A stretch of DNA of 64,000 nt, from contig NC_071332.1 in the NCBI RefSeq assembly GCF_010183535.1, positions 15,128,001 through 15,192,000 of the forward strand, in the 5' to 3' direction. The notes under the pieces are model-generated. The model saw nothing but the letters and a program-made list of their open reading frames with translations. It was not told the origin of the DNA and did not search any database. Origin of the DNA: Caenorhabditis remanei. Its lineage: Eukaryota; Nematoda; Chromadorea; Rhabditida; Rhabditidae. Of the stretch, positions 52,821 through 62,774 are shown piece by piece (position 1 is the first letter of the stretch; each line of letters begins with the position of its first letter). A program made the position numbers and the translations under genes.

Positions 52821-53477
52821 TTACAAATATTCTTCCATGAACTTGATATCCATCATTCTCGCTTTCAGATTCTCGACATCCATGTCATATTCCTCTTCTT
52901 CCTTTGTCGCCTTCACTTCCTCTTTGACTGACTCCAGTGACCTCACTTGCTTTGATGATGGCCGGATCGGTACAATTGGTTTGGTTCCTTTCAACGCCCG
53001 AATGACCTCTTCCTGATCCTCGATCTTCTTTTTCAGCGAGCTGGTTACTTCGTCAGCAACTATCAACTTATTTGACATCTCTGAGAAGACCTGTGAGAAT
53101 TGGATTCCGTCGAAATCGTTCGTTGGCTCCGGTCCAGGGGTATCACGTCCCGAGTCGTCGGAATCCCATCCAGTTCTCGAATCGTTGTAGGTGAGGAAGA
53201 CTGGAGCATCCTCAATTTTACACGCCTTCTTCATTCTCTCCATTTGCTCCTGGAACTCCAATTCCATCATCTCAATTTTCCAATCGGCTTCCTCCTGGAT
53301 TTTCTTGATCTTCTCTTGAGCTTCCTTCTCGATTACTTCTCTGAGTTGCTCCATATCCACAATGTACTTCAGCTGCTTCTTGATCTGGTATTCCTGATTT
53401 CCCACCGTTCTTGTGAGCGATGCTATCTTCTCCTGGAGCTCGATGTACTCCTCGATGGTCATTTGGATTGTAGACAT
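52821..53477 (-). CDS. acidic coiled-coil protein, 218 aa
   Basis: Single coding exon. MSTIQMTIEEYIELQEKIA begins a heptad-rich helix (residues about 5-90: long runs of E/K/Q with L/I/M at regular spacing). There is a Ser/Asp/Gly-rich linker SDDSGRDTPGPEP around residue 110, a second helix (FSEMSNKLIVADEV...) and an acidic C terminus. A TTTCCAG lies 20 bp upstream of the ATG, so the 5' end is probably made by cis- or SL trans-splicing. No catalytic domain seen; intracellular structural or scaffold role is a guess. Related in style to the 56064 and 58985 genes. Confidence 0.6.
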   Translation of the reverse strand: MSTIQMTIEEYIELQEKIASLTRTVGNQEYQIKKQLKYIVDMEQLREVIEKEAQEKIKKIQEEADWKIEMMELEFQEQMERMKKACKIEDAPVFLTYNDSRTGWDSDDSGRDTPGPEPTNDFDGIQFSQVFSEMSNKLIVADEVTSSLKKKIEDQEEVIRALKGTKPIVPIRPSSKQVRSLESVKEEVKATKEEEEYDMDVENLKARMMDIKFMEEYL

Positions 53478-54264
53478 GTTGGTGAAGTAGTGTTCTGGAA
53501 ATATGTTTAATAATGGGAAGGAGGTCACGACGGTTGAGAGAGAGAAAGAGAGCAAGAACGTAGTCGCACTATGTATACAAAAAACAGTAACGATGAGAAA
53601 CAAAAGGTCAGGCGGAGATCTATAATATGTGACGATGAAAAACTGAAGTCTCATATTATATGTGCAATAGGGGCGGTGGGAGAACAAGGAGAGAGATACT
53701 GGAGTCACCAACCCAGAAGGATGGGTAGATGTAGAATGAATATATAAATGACGGTAAGACCATCACATAGGATGGGATGTGTAAATGGGCGGAGCGTACC
53801 GTTGCGCGGGAAAACGGCGCGTTGCGGTCCGTATGAGAATGGATTCAGGGAATGGGAAACCTGTCAGCAGTTTATTGGATGACAAGAGAGGGTATACTAG
53901 GTTGCAACTAGAGATATAATGTTGACATTAATGGGGTGAAGAAAGAATAAAATGGCATGTTTATAAACACTCATAAATAAGAAAATCAAAAAATTGGAAC
54001 GGTTCCTAATCTGAGACTGTTCTGGAATCTCCAGTGAATATGGTTGTTTTGAAGTCTGGGACAATATTTTAGGAAAACCTGACGAGAAATACTGTTCGAA
54101 CTATGGATCCATCCTGTCGACATATGGAAGGGCGAGGAGTTGAAAGTTAATCCCTCATCAGCATTAATGAAAGTTGCTTCAATAATTTGAAATCTCACAT
54201 GTAAAATAACATTTCTAAAAGTCATCTTGAAGACGTTTTGCAACCAGCAAGAAGTTTTCAGTGG
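53478..54264. other. intergenic, nothing recognised
   Basis: Upstream region of the coiled-coil gene. The long frame that reads into it from 53711 is not supported by an ATG or splice context. GA-rich tracts (GAGAGAGAAAGAGAGC, 53530-53555) are the only striking feature. Confidence 0.35.
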
Positions 54265-54675
54265 ATGACTACCACATACTTTATTCCACCAATTTTCACT
54301 CTATTGTGCTCAATAATCTCGCATTTGTACAAGAGAACAATTCCTTCGAGAAAGTTATTCTTGAAAAATTTTTGTTGTTTCGTTGTTCTCATAGCAAATT
54401 TTATGTACACAGTATGTTGTCTCATGATCTCACAAAATAATATTTCACTTCAGATCCTGATGGTGATGGCTTAGTGGATCAATTATGGTTATGTTGGAAA
54501 TCCAGTCAACAGATTGAAACTCAATTTTTATCATTACATACCCGAATTTTTTCTATCATTATCTGTCATTATTGTGGGTTTGGCATCAAAGAAAATTATG
54601 GTCCCTATCATCCGATTGCCACTTTAATCAAGGTTTCAAATACTTCTGCCATGATATTTTCGGATAAACTCTTCT
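54265..54675 (+). pseudogene. membrane-protein fragment, probably decayed receptor
   Basis: A hydrophobic block MTTTYFIPPIFTLLCSIIS...LANFMYT can splice at GTATGT to a block after CACTTCAG (54454) but stops after seven codons (LMVMA). A shifted frame then reads NRLKLNFYHYIPEFF and SVIIVGLASKK to a stop at 54624. Looks like remains of a seven-transmembrane gene; class not recognised. Confidence 0.3.
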
Positions 54676-54885
54676 GCTAAAATACCTCTCACGTCATTCT
54701 TGACATTTCCCTGAGCTTTTGAGTTGCACTTAACAAGTTTTCGAAATCTTGTTTTTCGAAATTCTCAAACTTTGTCATCTCTAAACGCTTTTCAAATATC
54801 ACTAACCAACCAAAGCTGCTCTATAATTTTCTTTTTTTTGTTTAGTTGCAGAACTGATCGAACTAAAGATTTAACTCAACTCAAT

Positions 54886-55997
54886 ATGGTTCTGATTTTT
54901 ATCAATTATCAACGTGAGTATTGTTACGACGGCGGCGATTTCTCTGCGGGTACGAGAGCAAAAGACAATGTATTGGATCGAATTAGTCTATCGACATTTT
55001 CAAAATATGCATCTGCATTTACATCTCTGATTTGTCAAATTTGGTTTATGGTATCCGTTTTGAAGAAAAAGAGTAAAGAGAAGGTGACCTGAAACACTAA
55101 AGCATGTCTAACTACTGATTTAATTCAGAATTCTTTGATTGTACTATTGATTGGTTTCTCTTTCGCTATCATTTTACAGACCCTTATTTTATTTCTTCAT
55201 ATCCCACTACTTTTAACACTAAAATCCAGCCATTATGGTACCTTTGGATTCAATGTAAATACGTGGCTTCACATTTCTCTTTATATTGATTTTGTCTCGT
55301 ATCTTTTCTACATCTCTCTCGTTTTTGGAATGATAGTGAATCAGAAATCGCGTGCCATTCGAAGATCAAAGTCAGCTGCAGCTTGCATTTTGTCATTGTG
55401 CTTGGCTTTTGCACTGGCAGCTTCAATGATTTCAATTGAGATGTCTGAGATTGTACGAAGTTTCAGCAAGGTGTTTGTACATACTGGGAAGGTTAAATTT
55501 TATGAACAGGTAAGAGTTCTGAGGCGTCCCAGATCTTCTGATGAACCAAGATATATTCCAGATGATCAACCGGATGTTCTACATTTTCCCAGTTGCATCT
55601 GTCATAATCTACTCGATATATTATCGCAAAAAACGAAAGCTGGCAGAACAGAGTGCTCTTACAATGTATCCGGTCTATAAAAGTAGCCAAGACAACATAA
55701 TTTTCAATATTATGATTACTTCAGTTATCTACGGGGTGTGTCTGATTTATCACGCATCATTTTGTCATTTTAATTTTTCAGGTTCTTCTCATTTTTCACG
55801 ATGTCACAAGCATCTTTCCAAGTGACGACAGTTTATGTTTCGGTGCAGAGTACACACCAACAGTGCAGCTATTCAACTTTGTACCGGAATTGTTTCTGCC
55901 AATATCCTTCATGATAAGCACAAGGAAATCTTGGAAGAAGGTTGGAATCGAAGGATCCATATTAGTGATAAGGATATCTACCATTGCTGTTCATTAG
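54886..55997 (+). CDS. 7TM chemoreceptor-like protein, divergent member, 322 aa
   Basis: Exons: 54886-55083, 55129-55509, 55562-55735, 55782-55997, all phase 0 and the same layout as the 45 kb and 51 kb genes. MVLIFINYQREYCYDG, TM1 (YASAFTSLICQIWFMVSVL), KKKSKEK at the splice, NSLIVLLIGFS TM2, YIDFVSYLFYISLVFGM TM3 (the Asn-Arg-Cys is replaced by IVNQKSR), MINRMFYIFPVAS TM5, DNIIFNIMITSVIYG TM6, PELFLPISF TM7. Open to TAG at 55995. The most diverged member of the array. Confidence 0.65.
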
Positions 55998-56063
55998 GTT
56001 ATGTTATTTTAAAATAAAAATTATTATTTTTCAAAACTTTATTCAAATAGGAAAAAAACAAGT

Positions 56064-57176
56064 TTAAATCATATCTCTAAGAGTATAGGCGTCTCTCAGT
56101 CTCAACTCCAAATTATCGATCTCTCGTTGATGTTCGATCCTCTGAATCTCTGCCATGAAATCCGCCATATCTCTATCGTTTTCAGACTTTTTGATTTGTT
56201 GCTCCAACTCTTCAATCTTTTCCTCAATGTCCCGTGATATTTCATTGCCAAAGAATGTCTGGCTGATCATTACGGAATTGTTATCCAAGTATGAACAGAG
56301 CCAATCAGTATGAGACTTCATTGACAACTCGAGATCTGCTAGAGCCTTCTTCGTTTGAGCGAGTTCCTCTGCAAGATCTTCATTATTGGAACATGAGTTT
56401 GGTGCTGGAGATCCTGTTGTAGTCGTGGCTTCATCCTCTTCAAAATCTTCACAGCAGGAGAAATACTCTTCATCGTCATCTAATCCATCGTGTGTCGATA
56501 CTAGATCCACGCTTTCCTTATTGAGTGAACATTTTCTTGAGACTTCATGAAACTTTTGAAATCTTTCGAACTTTCTCGCAAACTTCTTTTCTATCCTTCT
56601 CTTTGTGCATTGAATTGACTCTTGGTGTTCGCGCCTCAAAGCTTTCAATGCAGCCTTTTTCTCTGCAATCATCTCATTCATCTTCACATTTTTCTCCTTG
56701 ATGACCTGATTCTTCTCAGCCAATTTTTCACTGAGCTCTTGGTGTTGCTTGCTAAGTTTCTGATTGAAACTTCTCTTTTGTGCCAAAAACCTCTCGTCAT
56801 ATTCTCTTTCGAATAGCTTGATGAGCTTTTCACGCTCTTTTTTGATGAGCTCTTTATGCTCTTTCTTAAACGACTTGATGAGAAGTGACTCATTTTTGCT
56901 CAGCTCGTCAATTATCTGCTCTTTCTCTTTGAGCTGCGCTTTAAGCTTTTCAAGTTCGGGCTCGTTTTCAGCTCCACCTATTTTACTCAATCTGTTCATC
57001 TCTTTCAATTCATTATCTTTTTTGAAAAAAGCTTGAATTAGAGTGTCTCTTTGAGCGTTTCTCTGCTCGTTCAACTTGTTGAATTCCTTTTCCACTTGGG
57101 AGAGCTTCTCTTGGAGAGCGGTGATTGTGGCATCTGTGCTGGTTTTGACGGAGGCAGTTGGGAGTCGTTTGGACAT
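56064..57176 (-). CDS. coiled-coil protein, 370 aa
   Basis: Single long coding exon. MSKRLPTASVKTS, then an almost continuous coiled coil (residues about 20-215) rich in Lys/Glu with heptads (LKEKEQIIDELSKNE, LAEKNQVIKEKN). An acidic linker (DGLDDDEEYFSCCEDFEEDE) and TTTTGSPAP follow, then a second coiled coil (residues about 265-365). ATG chosen at 57176, after a TTTTCAG acceptor 15 bp upstream, which suggests SL or cis splicing onto this exon. No other domain; intracellular structural role guessed. Neighbouring 52821 and 58985 genes share the coiled coil plus acidic linker design. Confidence 0.65.
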   Translation of the reverse strand: MSKRLPTASVKTSTDATITALQEKLSQVEKEFNKLNEQRNAQRDTLIQAFFKKDNELKEMNRLSKIGGAENEPELEKLKAQLKEKEQIIDELSKNESLLIKSFKKEHKELIKKEREKLIKLFEREYDERFLAQKRSFNQKLSKQHQELSEKLAEKNQVIKEKNVKMNEMIAEKKAALKALRREHQESIQCTKRRIEKKFARKFERFQKFHEVSRKCSLNKESVDLVSTHDGLDDDEEYFSCCEDFEEDEATTTTGSPAPNSCSNNEDLAEELAQTKKALADLELSMKSHTDWLCSYLDNNSVMISQTFFGNEISRDIEEKIEELEQQIKKSENDRDMADFMAEIQRIEHQREIDNLELRLRDAYTLRDMI

Positions 57177-58613
57177 GTTGATGCTTATCTGAAAATATAA
57201 CAAATCAGGTTAAGCTTGAACAATCGATCTGAAAAAATGAAGTTTTTGGAAAAGGCAGGGAAAAGAAGTAGTGATTCGTATCGCATCTATAGCATTGCTT
57301 TGAAAGATGATATGTTCGAGCACACCAACTCACACGTAGTCAGAATGACTGTCTAGTTAGCAACCTAATAGGGATCAATGGACCAACAAATAGAGAAGGG
57401 ACTGGGTCATGTGACGTGAGGACTATAAGAATATATGAAATCTATACAGTGACGACGAGATAGGGAGTAGTTAATCAATAACCACCAGTGGGAAAATTCA
57501 CGACGGGAGGATTTAGGTCAATACTGGGGCTACAAGTATGGAAATATGATTAAGCATGGTAATAGACTGTACTATGTCGTTTATCAGTGATTCTTAAACT
57601 AGATCTACTGTAGCTGCTGTGTCTATTAGGCGATGAGTGTAGGATCACCTCCGATGTGAGCAATAGTCAAATGAACGAGTAAAGAAGTGGATCCGATCGG
57701 ACTATATAGAACGAGAACGAGTTGTTCTATTCCATAGACTTGGCACAGTTCCAAGCAGATGTGTAACTATAACAGCGTGAGAACCAACAATGCGAATCCA
57801 GAACGGTACGTGAAAACTCATAAAAGACAGATGTTATGTAGACACAACAATGGGAATAACAAACAGTTCTTCCCAACTGGGTCAGATGACGTGAAGCTGA
57901 GAATACGTAAAAACTATTCGGCTATGACAAGATATGGTGTACTCAATCGATACCCTAAACAATAATAATGCGGTCCCTGCAGCATCTGAAGAAATCTTGA
58001 AGGTGTGAGAGCAGAAATGACAGGTATTTGTCCAGGTGTACTTGGAGACTTGACAATGTGAAAACCGGTGACAAGCGAACCGAGGAAAATAAGTGAATGT
58101 GAAAATAGAAGAATTGTGATGCCGGACGGAAAATTAAAAAGGGAGAAAAACTGAAGGGGTCATCGAAGGGAGATGATATTTAAAGACGGGAGGGATCACG
58201 CTCAGCGTGGTCATCAAAAAAGCAAGAGTGAAGTTTAGATGGGACCTTCGCTGTAAGCAGAGAAGTGAGGAAGTGGATAGATTAGACAGGACTGGATAGC
58301 ATCGTTCTCGTTTATAGACTTAGAACGATTCCAATCAGAAATGTGGAGGACAAGAACTACTCCTATAATAGCGTGAGAACAAACCGAGTACATATCCGTC
58401 GGTATGTGAAATTAATATTCTTGAAGAGAGAGGAAAATACATAACGATTTGTACACCGGAGATCTCCTAACCCCTAAAAAACATCCTAAACAATATCCTG
58501 CAGATTGGATGACTGTAACTCTCTAGATAAAACACGTGAATTATCACTGACTCTATCACTGAAAGCTGCTAATGTATCGTAGGAAATCTGGGATCGTTTC
58601 TGTTCTGAAGCTG
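57177..58613. other. no gene recognised; contains a diverged direct repeat
   Basis: About 57705-57830 and 58300-58420 share ordered words (GAGAACGAGTTGTTC/ATCGTTCTCGTTTA, TAGACTT, ATAACAGCGTGAGAAC/ATAATAGCGTGAGAAC, CGGTACGTGAAA/CGGTATGTGAAA). This suggests duplication of a non-coding unit between coiled-coil genes. No exons found. Confidence 0.45.
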
Positions 58614-58785
58614 CTAAAATGTTGTTGATTTTGGCCTTTGGAGCAACTCGATACAATGTTTCAACTTGGACAACAAATTATTTATATCCATCTCGTATTC
58701 CTTCTTTTCGATCTCCCAGTTGCTCTTCATCGCCCAATTCTCCTCGGTCATCAACCTGAATCGTTCTTCCAACTGGTACAATTCT
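58614..58785 (-). pseudogene. relic of a coiled-coil gene 3' exon
   Basis: Reading from 58785 to TAG at 58614 gives about 56 residues: LEERFRLMTEENWAMKSNW, EIEKKEYEMDINNLL, LKHCIELLQRP. This parallels the C-terminal part of the next gene (RIRLLIEENEKNQAIW...EYEETI). A TAA precedes it in frame and no upstream exon was found. Confidence 0.55.
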
Positions 58786-58984
58786 TATTTCTGTAAGGTG
58801 TCAGCCTCTTCGAGATGGGTATGTCAGTGTTTCTTTGACAAATCTGAAAAATCAACAGCAAAAATAAATTGGAAAAACTGATTTATTGTTTAAAAACCAA
58901 TTATTCACGTACTTATTCAAATAAATAAATAAATAATTAATTAAATTAGATGAAATTATAAATTAATTGAATAGTTCGAAACTA

Positions 58985-60083
58985 TCAAAGCATTCTATTA
59001 AAGCATTCTTTCAATAGCATGTCATGTACATCTATAGTTTCCTCATACTCTTCCATCTTGTTATCCCAGATGGCCTGATTCTTCTCGTTCTCCTCAATCA
59101 GCAATCGAATCCGTGCATCCATTGCATACACAACTCTCTCATGTTTCAATTGTACCTCAACCAATCGTTCTTTCATTTCTTCCAGTTGTCCTTTTTCTTT
59201 TTTATCGTCAGGTTGATCACAGATTAGAGTCTTGTAGAATTCAGCGAATTTATCCGAAGAAGACGCATCAGTCAGAGGGACGAAGTATTCGGTGCTTTGA
59301 TCTTTCTGCTCCTTTTTCTTTGGTTTTACTTCTGGACCCAACTTTTTGAAGAGTTCCTTTTCCAATTTGATGTATTCAGAGGTGGCACTCCACAGCTGCT
59401 TTTCAAGCGATAATATTTGAAGCGTTTGAAATGACGAACATCCTTCCTGAAATAAAAATAGTTTGTAACTTTGGGGTTATCACTAAACTGAGAAATCACT
59501 TGTTTAGTCAAAAAAAATCAAATGTTTAGTCAAAAACGACACTTTTTTCTAAAAAAAAATTTCAAAAATTCCAAACTTTTTCCAAACATGTTTCACAATG
59601 GGCCGAGAATATTTTTGATTTTGGCCCGGCCCGTGGCAAGTCTGGAAATTATAAACTTTCCCATAAAAATTGTATAGAAAACTAATAATTGGATCGAAAC
59701 TGAAAGGTTTTTAAAAAAACATGACTACCGACCTAGAAACCCAAAACAAAACAGTTAGGTCACCGAAAAGCGATTTTCAGACTTTTCGAATTTTCAGACA
59801 TTTTCAGACTCACCGTTTCCTTATATTTCCTCTGTAACTCCTCGTTTTCCTTCTTTTGAATCCGGATAGTCTCCTTCAACTCCGTCGTTTCCTTGTCATA
59901 TTTCTTTTGTGTCTCGTCTCGAATTTCCAGAAGATTCCTGACTGTCTGCTCGGAATCCTCCAGTTTCAATAGAAGATTTCCTTGAGTTTTCTCCAATTCC
60001 TCAATCACTGCCGTCTTTTCGATGAGATGGTTTGTGAGTGCAGCAATCTCACTCTCGAGGGCGATCTGGTGGGACGCTTCCAT
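58985..60083 (-). CDS. coiled-coil protein, 243 aa
   Basis: Two exons: 60083-59814 and 59446-58985, phase 0, with a 367-nt intron containing a GGCCCGG repeat. Exon 1: MEASHQIALESEIAALTNH then unbroken heptads (VIEELEKTQGNLLLKLEDSE ... QRKYKET). Exon 2: GCSSFQTLQILSLEKQLW, a basic patch KPKKKEQKDQ, STEYFVPLTD, and a closing coiled coil ending CFNRML. TTTTCAG stands immediately before the ATG, and the 3' end of another same-strand gene is 334 bp upstream, so this may be the downstream gene of an SL2-type operon. Function unknown. Confidence 0.65.
59592..59645. repeat. GGCCCGG-type repeat in intron
   Basis: GGGCCGAGAAT...TTGGCCCGGCCCGTGGCAAG in the intron of the coiled-coil gene; short fragment of the family at 91-339 and 60644-60833. 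Confidence 0.45.
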
Positions 60084-60417
60084 CTGAAAATAGATTATTT
60101 GATTGGGGAAAATTACAGAAAAATAGAGAAAAAAAACTCACAAAAATCAAAAAAATTCCATTTTGAAAATCGATTTCTTCTTTTCGCGGAATGATCTCCA
60201 TTGCAAATCAAAGAATCGGTAGACCAAAAAAAAATTAAATTTTACAAAAGTGGGTCTACAAAAAATAATACAATTTTTATTCGAGTGTCATGGGCTAAAT
60301 AGTGTGTGAGATAGAGAGTATCATAAAGATATTGCAATCGGGATGAAAAAGTGAGGCAAAATAACAAAGATATGAAAAAACCGGCGGGATACAAGCAACA
60401 AAAAACATATACAATTT

Positions 60418-61688
60418 CTAAACTACTCTTTTAATTTTGAGTTCATTACAATAGGCTTGAGCAATTTGAGTGGATTGGAGCTCTTTATGGACGTATTGGA
60501 ATATCGATTCGAGATGATCCACCGGGATTTGACCGATTTTGTGATCGGAGAGGACGTCTGGAGGGATGGAATCGGCTGATTGTGGCCAGAGGGATCTGGA
60601 AACTAGAAATTGGATTTAAGAAGAGAGGCCGATTTGAACATTTCATAGTTGTCAAGGCCCGGCTTCAAAAAATTACCTATTTTTCATAGAAAATGTGGAA
60701 ATTTTTGATGATTTTTCTGAATTTCTTCTAATTCTGAAGGATAGTCAAAAATTTTCTTTTTTCGCGGAAAAAATTCAAAAATTTTGAAAATTTTGAAAAT
60801 TGGTGCCAACTTACCCGGGCCTTGACAACTATGGAAAATTAAAAAGAATACGAAAGTATTACCTGACAACCTGCTCAACAGCTTTTGCATTCGGTTGTCT
60901 CCCAATTTGGGTCAAAAAACATGCATAATCTACCAGACTCCGCCCCAACCCATTTTCAGACGTCACTTCTTTCCCGGACAGACACAATTTTTTCCGTGGC
61001 AATATTTGTACAGGATACTGTAGCCCCAATTTCAGATTCAAATCTGCTAGCTTCTTTTCATGAGTCGTTTTCTTGATAGTTGGTAGCTCTGGATGGAAAG
61101 ATGTCGCCTTGAATCCACAAGGGGATTCAGAGGATTCAGAATCTTCCGATGGAATTGTCTGAAGCATTTTCAGCTCGAAAAGCTTATCAAAAAGTGCCGA
61201 ATGACGGCGATGTTGATGAGAGAGGAAGTTGAGACGATCGTCCGTGCTACATATGTATTGTGACAGAATTCCAGAAGCTAGGAACGTCATTAAATTGGTC
61301 TCTCCGTATCGGAATACAGTATCCCCGTCGATTTCAGAGAGATGAAGAAGCGCGTGTTGAATCATTGAATCAAGAATAGCCTTTTGCATGGTAATCGTTG
61401 GAAGAACAGCTAGAAGATGGGGTCGGCGGAATTTCGGAAGTCGGTCATTCTCGGATTCAGATTCAGAAGACGAGGTCAGTGTCCACGGTTGGATATTATT
61501 GTACTGTTCGGGAGACTCGTTTTTTCGAAGGTCTGAATTAAAAATAATGAAGATTTTGCAAGATTTCGAATGGTACCTGCAAACATGAGTTTCTTGGGGA
61601 ACTGTGCAGTTTTCTTGCGGCCGACTCCCATTAGAGTGTATATGTCCGCTCGATAGGCGGCGACGTTCGGGATTTTGTCGGCGAATTT
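60418..61688 (-). CDS. unrecognised protein, 5' end not found (at least 319 aa)
   Basis: Three joined exons: 61688-61577, 61532-60863, 60595-60418, with matching phases and good sites. The first visible block follows a TTTTTTCCAG acceptor and reads KFADKIPNVAAYRADIYTLM then KKTAQFPKK; no initiator was found upstream, so the gene starts further 5'. The middle exon holds an acidic patch (SSSESESEND), then MQKAILDSMIQHALLHLSEI and TNLMTFLASGILSQYI, which look like packed helices, and a Ser/Glu loop. The C terminus has QIPVDHLESIFQYVHKELQ and ends KIKRVV. No signal peptide, membrane span or known motif; composition suggests a nuclear or cytosolic complex subunit. An AATAAA lies about 135 bp after the stop. 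Confidence 0.55.
60644..60833. mobile_element. 190-bp GGCCCGG MITE inside an intron
   Basis: CATAGTTGTCAAGGCCCGG at 60644-60662 is inverted exactly as CCGGGCCTTGACAACTATG at 60815-60833. It lies wholly within the last intron of the 60418-61688 gene. This is the cleanest copy of the family. Confidence 0.8.
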
Positions 61689-61877
61689 CTGGAAAAAAGT
61701 AGGATTTTTTGAGTTTTCAGAGAAAATTATAGCAAACTTTATAATGTTTTTGTTCTACTGAATTCCTCTGAAATGTATGTCAACTGATGTCTAGCTACTT
61801 GACGAAACGTCCCGGAGTCTTGGGGCTCCTGGTAAAATTTACAAAAAAAAGCCTTATTTTTCAGTACATTCTCTCAC

Positions 61878-62774
61878 AGTGTCCCACTTAAATCCTAATA
61901 AATCTAGTACGAATCTCTGTACCTCCTCTCAGATATGCCTTTCGTTTCTATCCTCGCGAATGACATGATTACAGTACTTCAGAAGTACCTAATCATGTTA
62001 GCATAGGTGATTTTAGTCTGAAATTCAGAAATTTCTAGCTTGAGTTTCCAAGTGTCTCGGTTTCAAAACGGCACAGATAAGTCATCTCTCGGGTAGCACC
62101 GTTCAGACTTTATCTTGTCAGGTGGGCCCTTCGTTCACCTTTTTCAGAAAAACGGTCTGGAAAGATTCCTCTTTTCCAACTTTCAATATTCCCAGATCCA
62201 TCCAACCCTACAAAAACTCCGTGTTGGTCACCCGTCCATTCGTTTTTCGAAAAATGAAAAATGTGTGAATTGCCCACCACCGCCACCATATGTTCGTAAT
62301 TCGTATCCAATTCGACGTGTTTTTTTATGGATTACACATAGGCAGAGAGCTACGGGGGGAGCAGAATCACATTCGAATACTCACAAATAATTTGATTGGG
62401 GGGACAGATGATGGGTGACAGGAGAGAAGAGGAGCAGATATTGGATGGGATTGGACACTGGTCAGGATCGGTGAATCTCCAGATGACGGTTTTCTGATTT
62501 TCAGACTTTGCAAAGATTAGGATTATCTTTTGAAGCGCTAATCGTTCCCCTCCACTCCCTCATAGCTTATCCGTCAAAAAATCTTTTTATTTTGAAAAAT
62601 TATATATTTCGTTCGTACTCAATGAAAACAATTCCCTAGCCGACCTTCGTGACATGACAATTTGTCTTCGGCGCTTCGCCAAGATTAATTTGGTTAGTAC
62701 CAGGGCGGTCGGCATATCTGAGAGAGGTACAGAGATTCGTACTAGATTTATGAGGATTCAAGTGGGTGACTGAT
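61878..62774. repeat. large inverted repeat pair (61878-61940 / 62711-62774)
   Basis: CAGTGTCCCACTTAAATCC...TCTCAGATATGCC is present inverted as GGCATATCTGAGAG...GGATTCAAGTGGGTGACTG with about ten differences in 63 bp. The 770 bp between contains TCTCGGTTTCAAAACGG and AAGATTCCTCTTTTC...TATTCCCAG, both recurring near 63115-63180. This is probably a nested or rearranged transposon remnant. Confidence 0.6.

Noticed and set aside
53100..53510. Leu-rich plus-strand frame of 136 codons
   Set aside because: Antisense of the coiled-coil gene: Glu/Lys heptads read backwards give Leu/Phe-rich sequence.
56622..57036. Ser/Leu-rich plus-strand frames
   Set aside because: Antisense shadows of the 370-residue coiled-coil gene.
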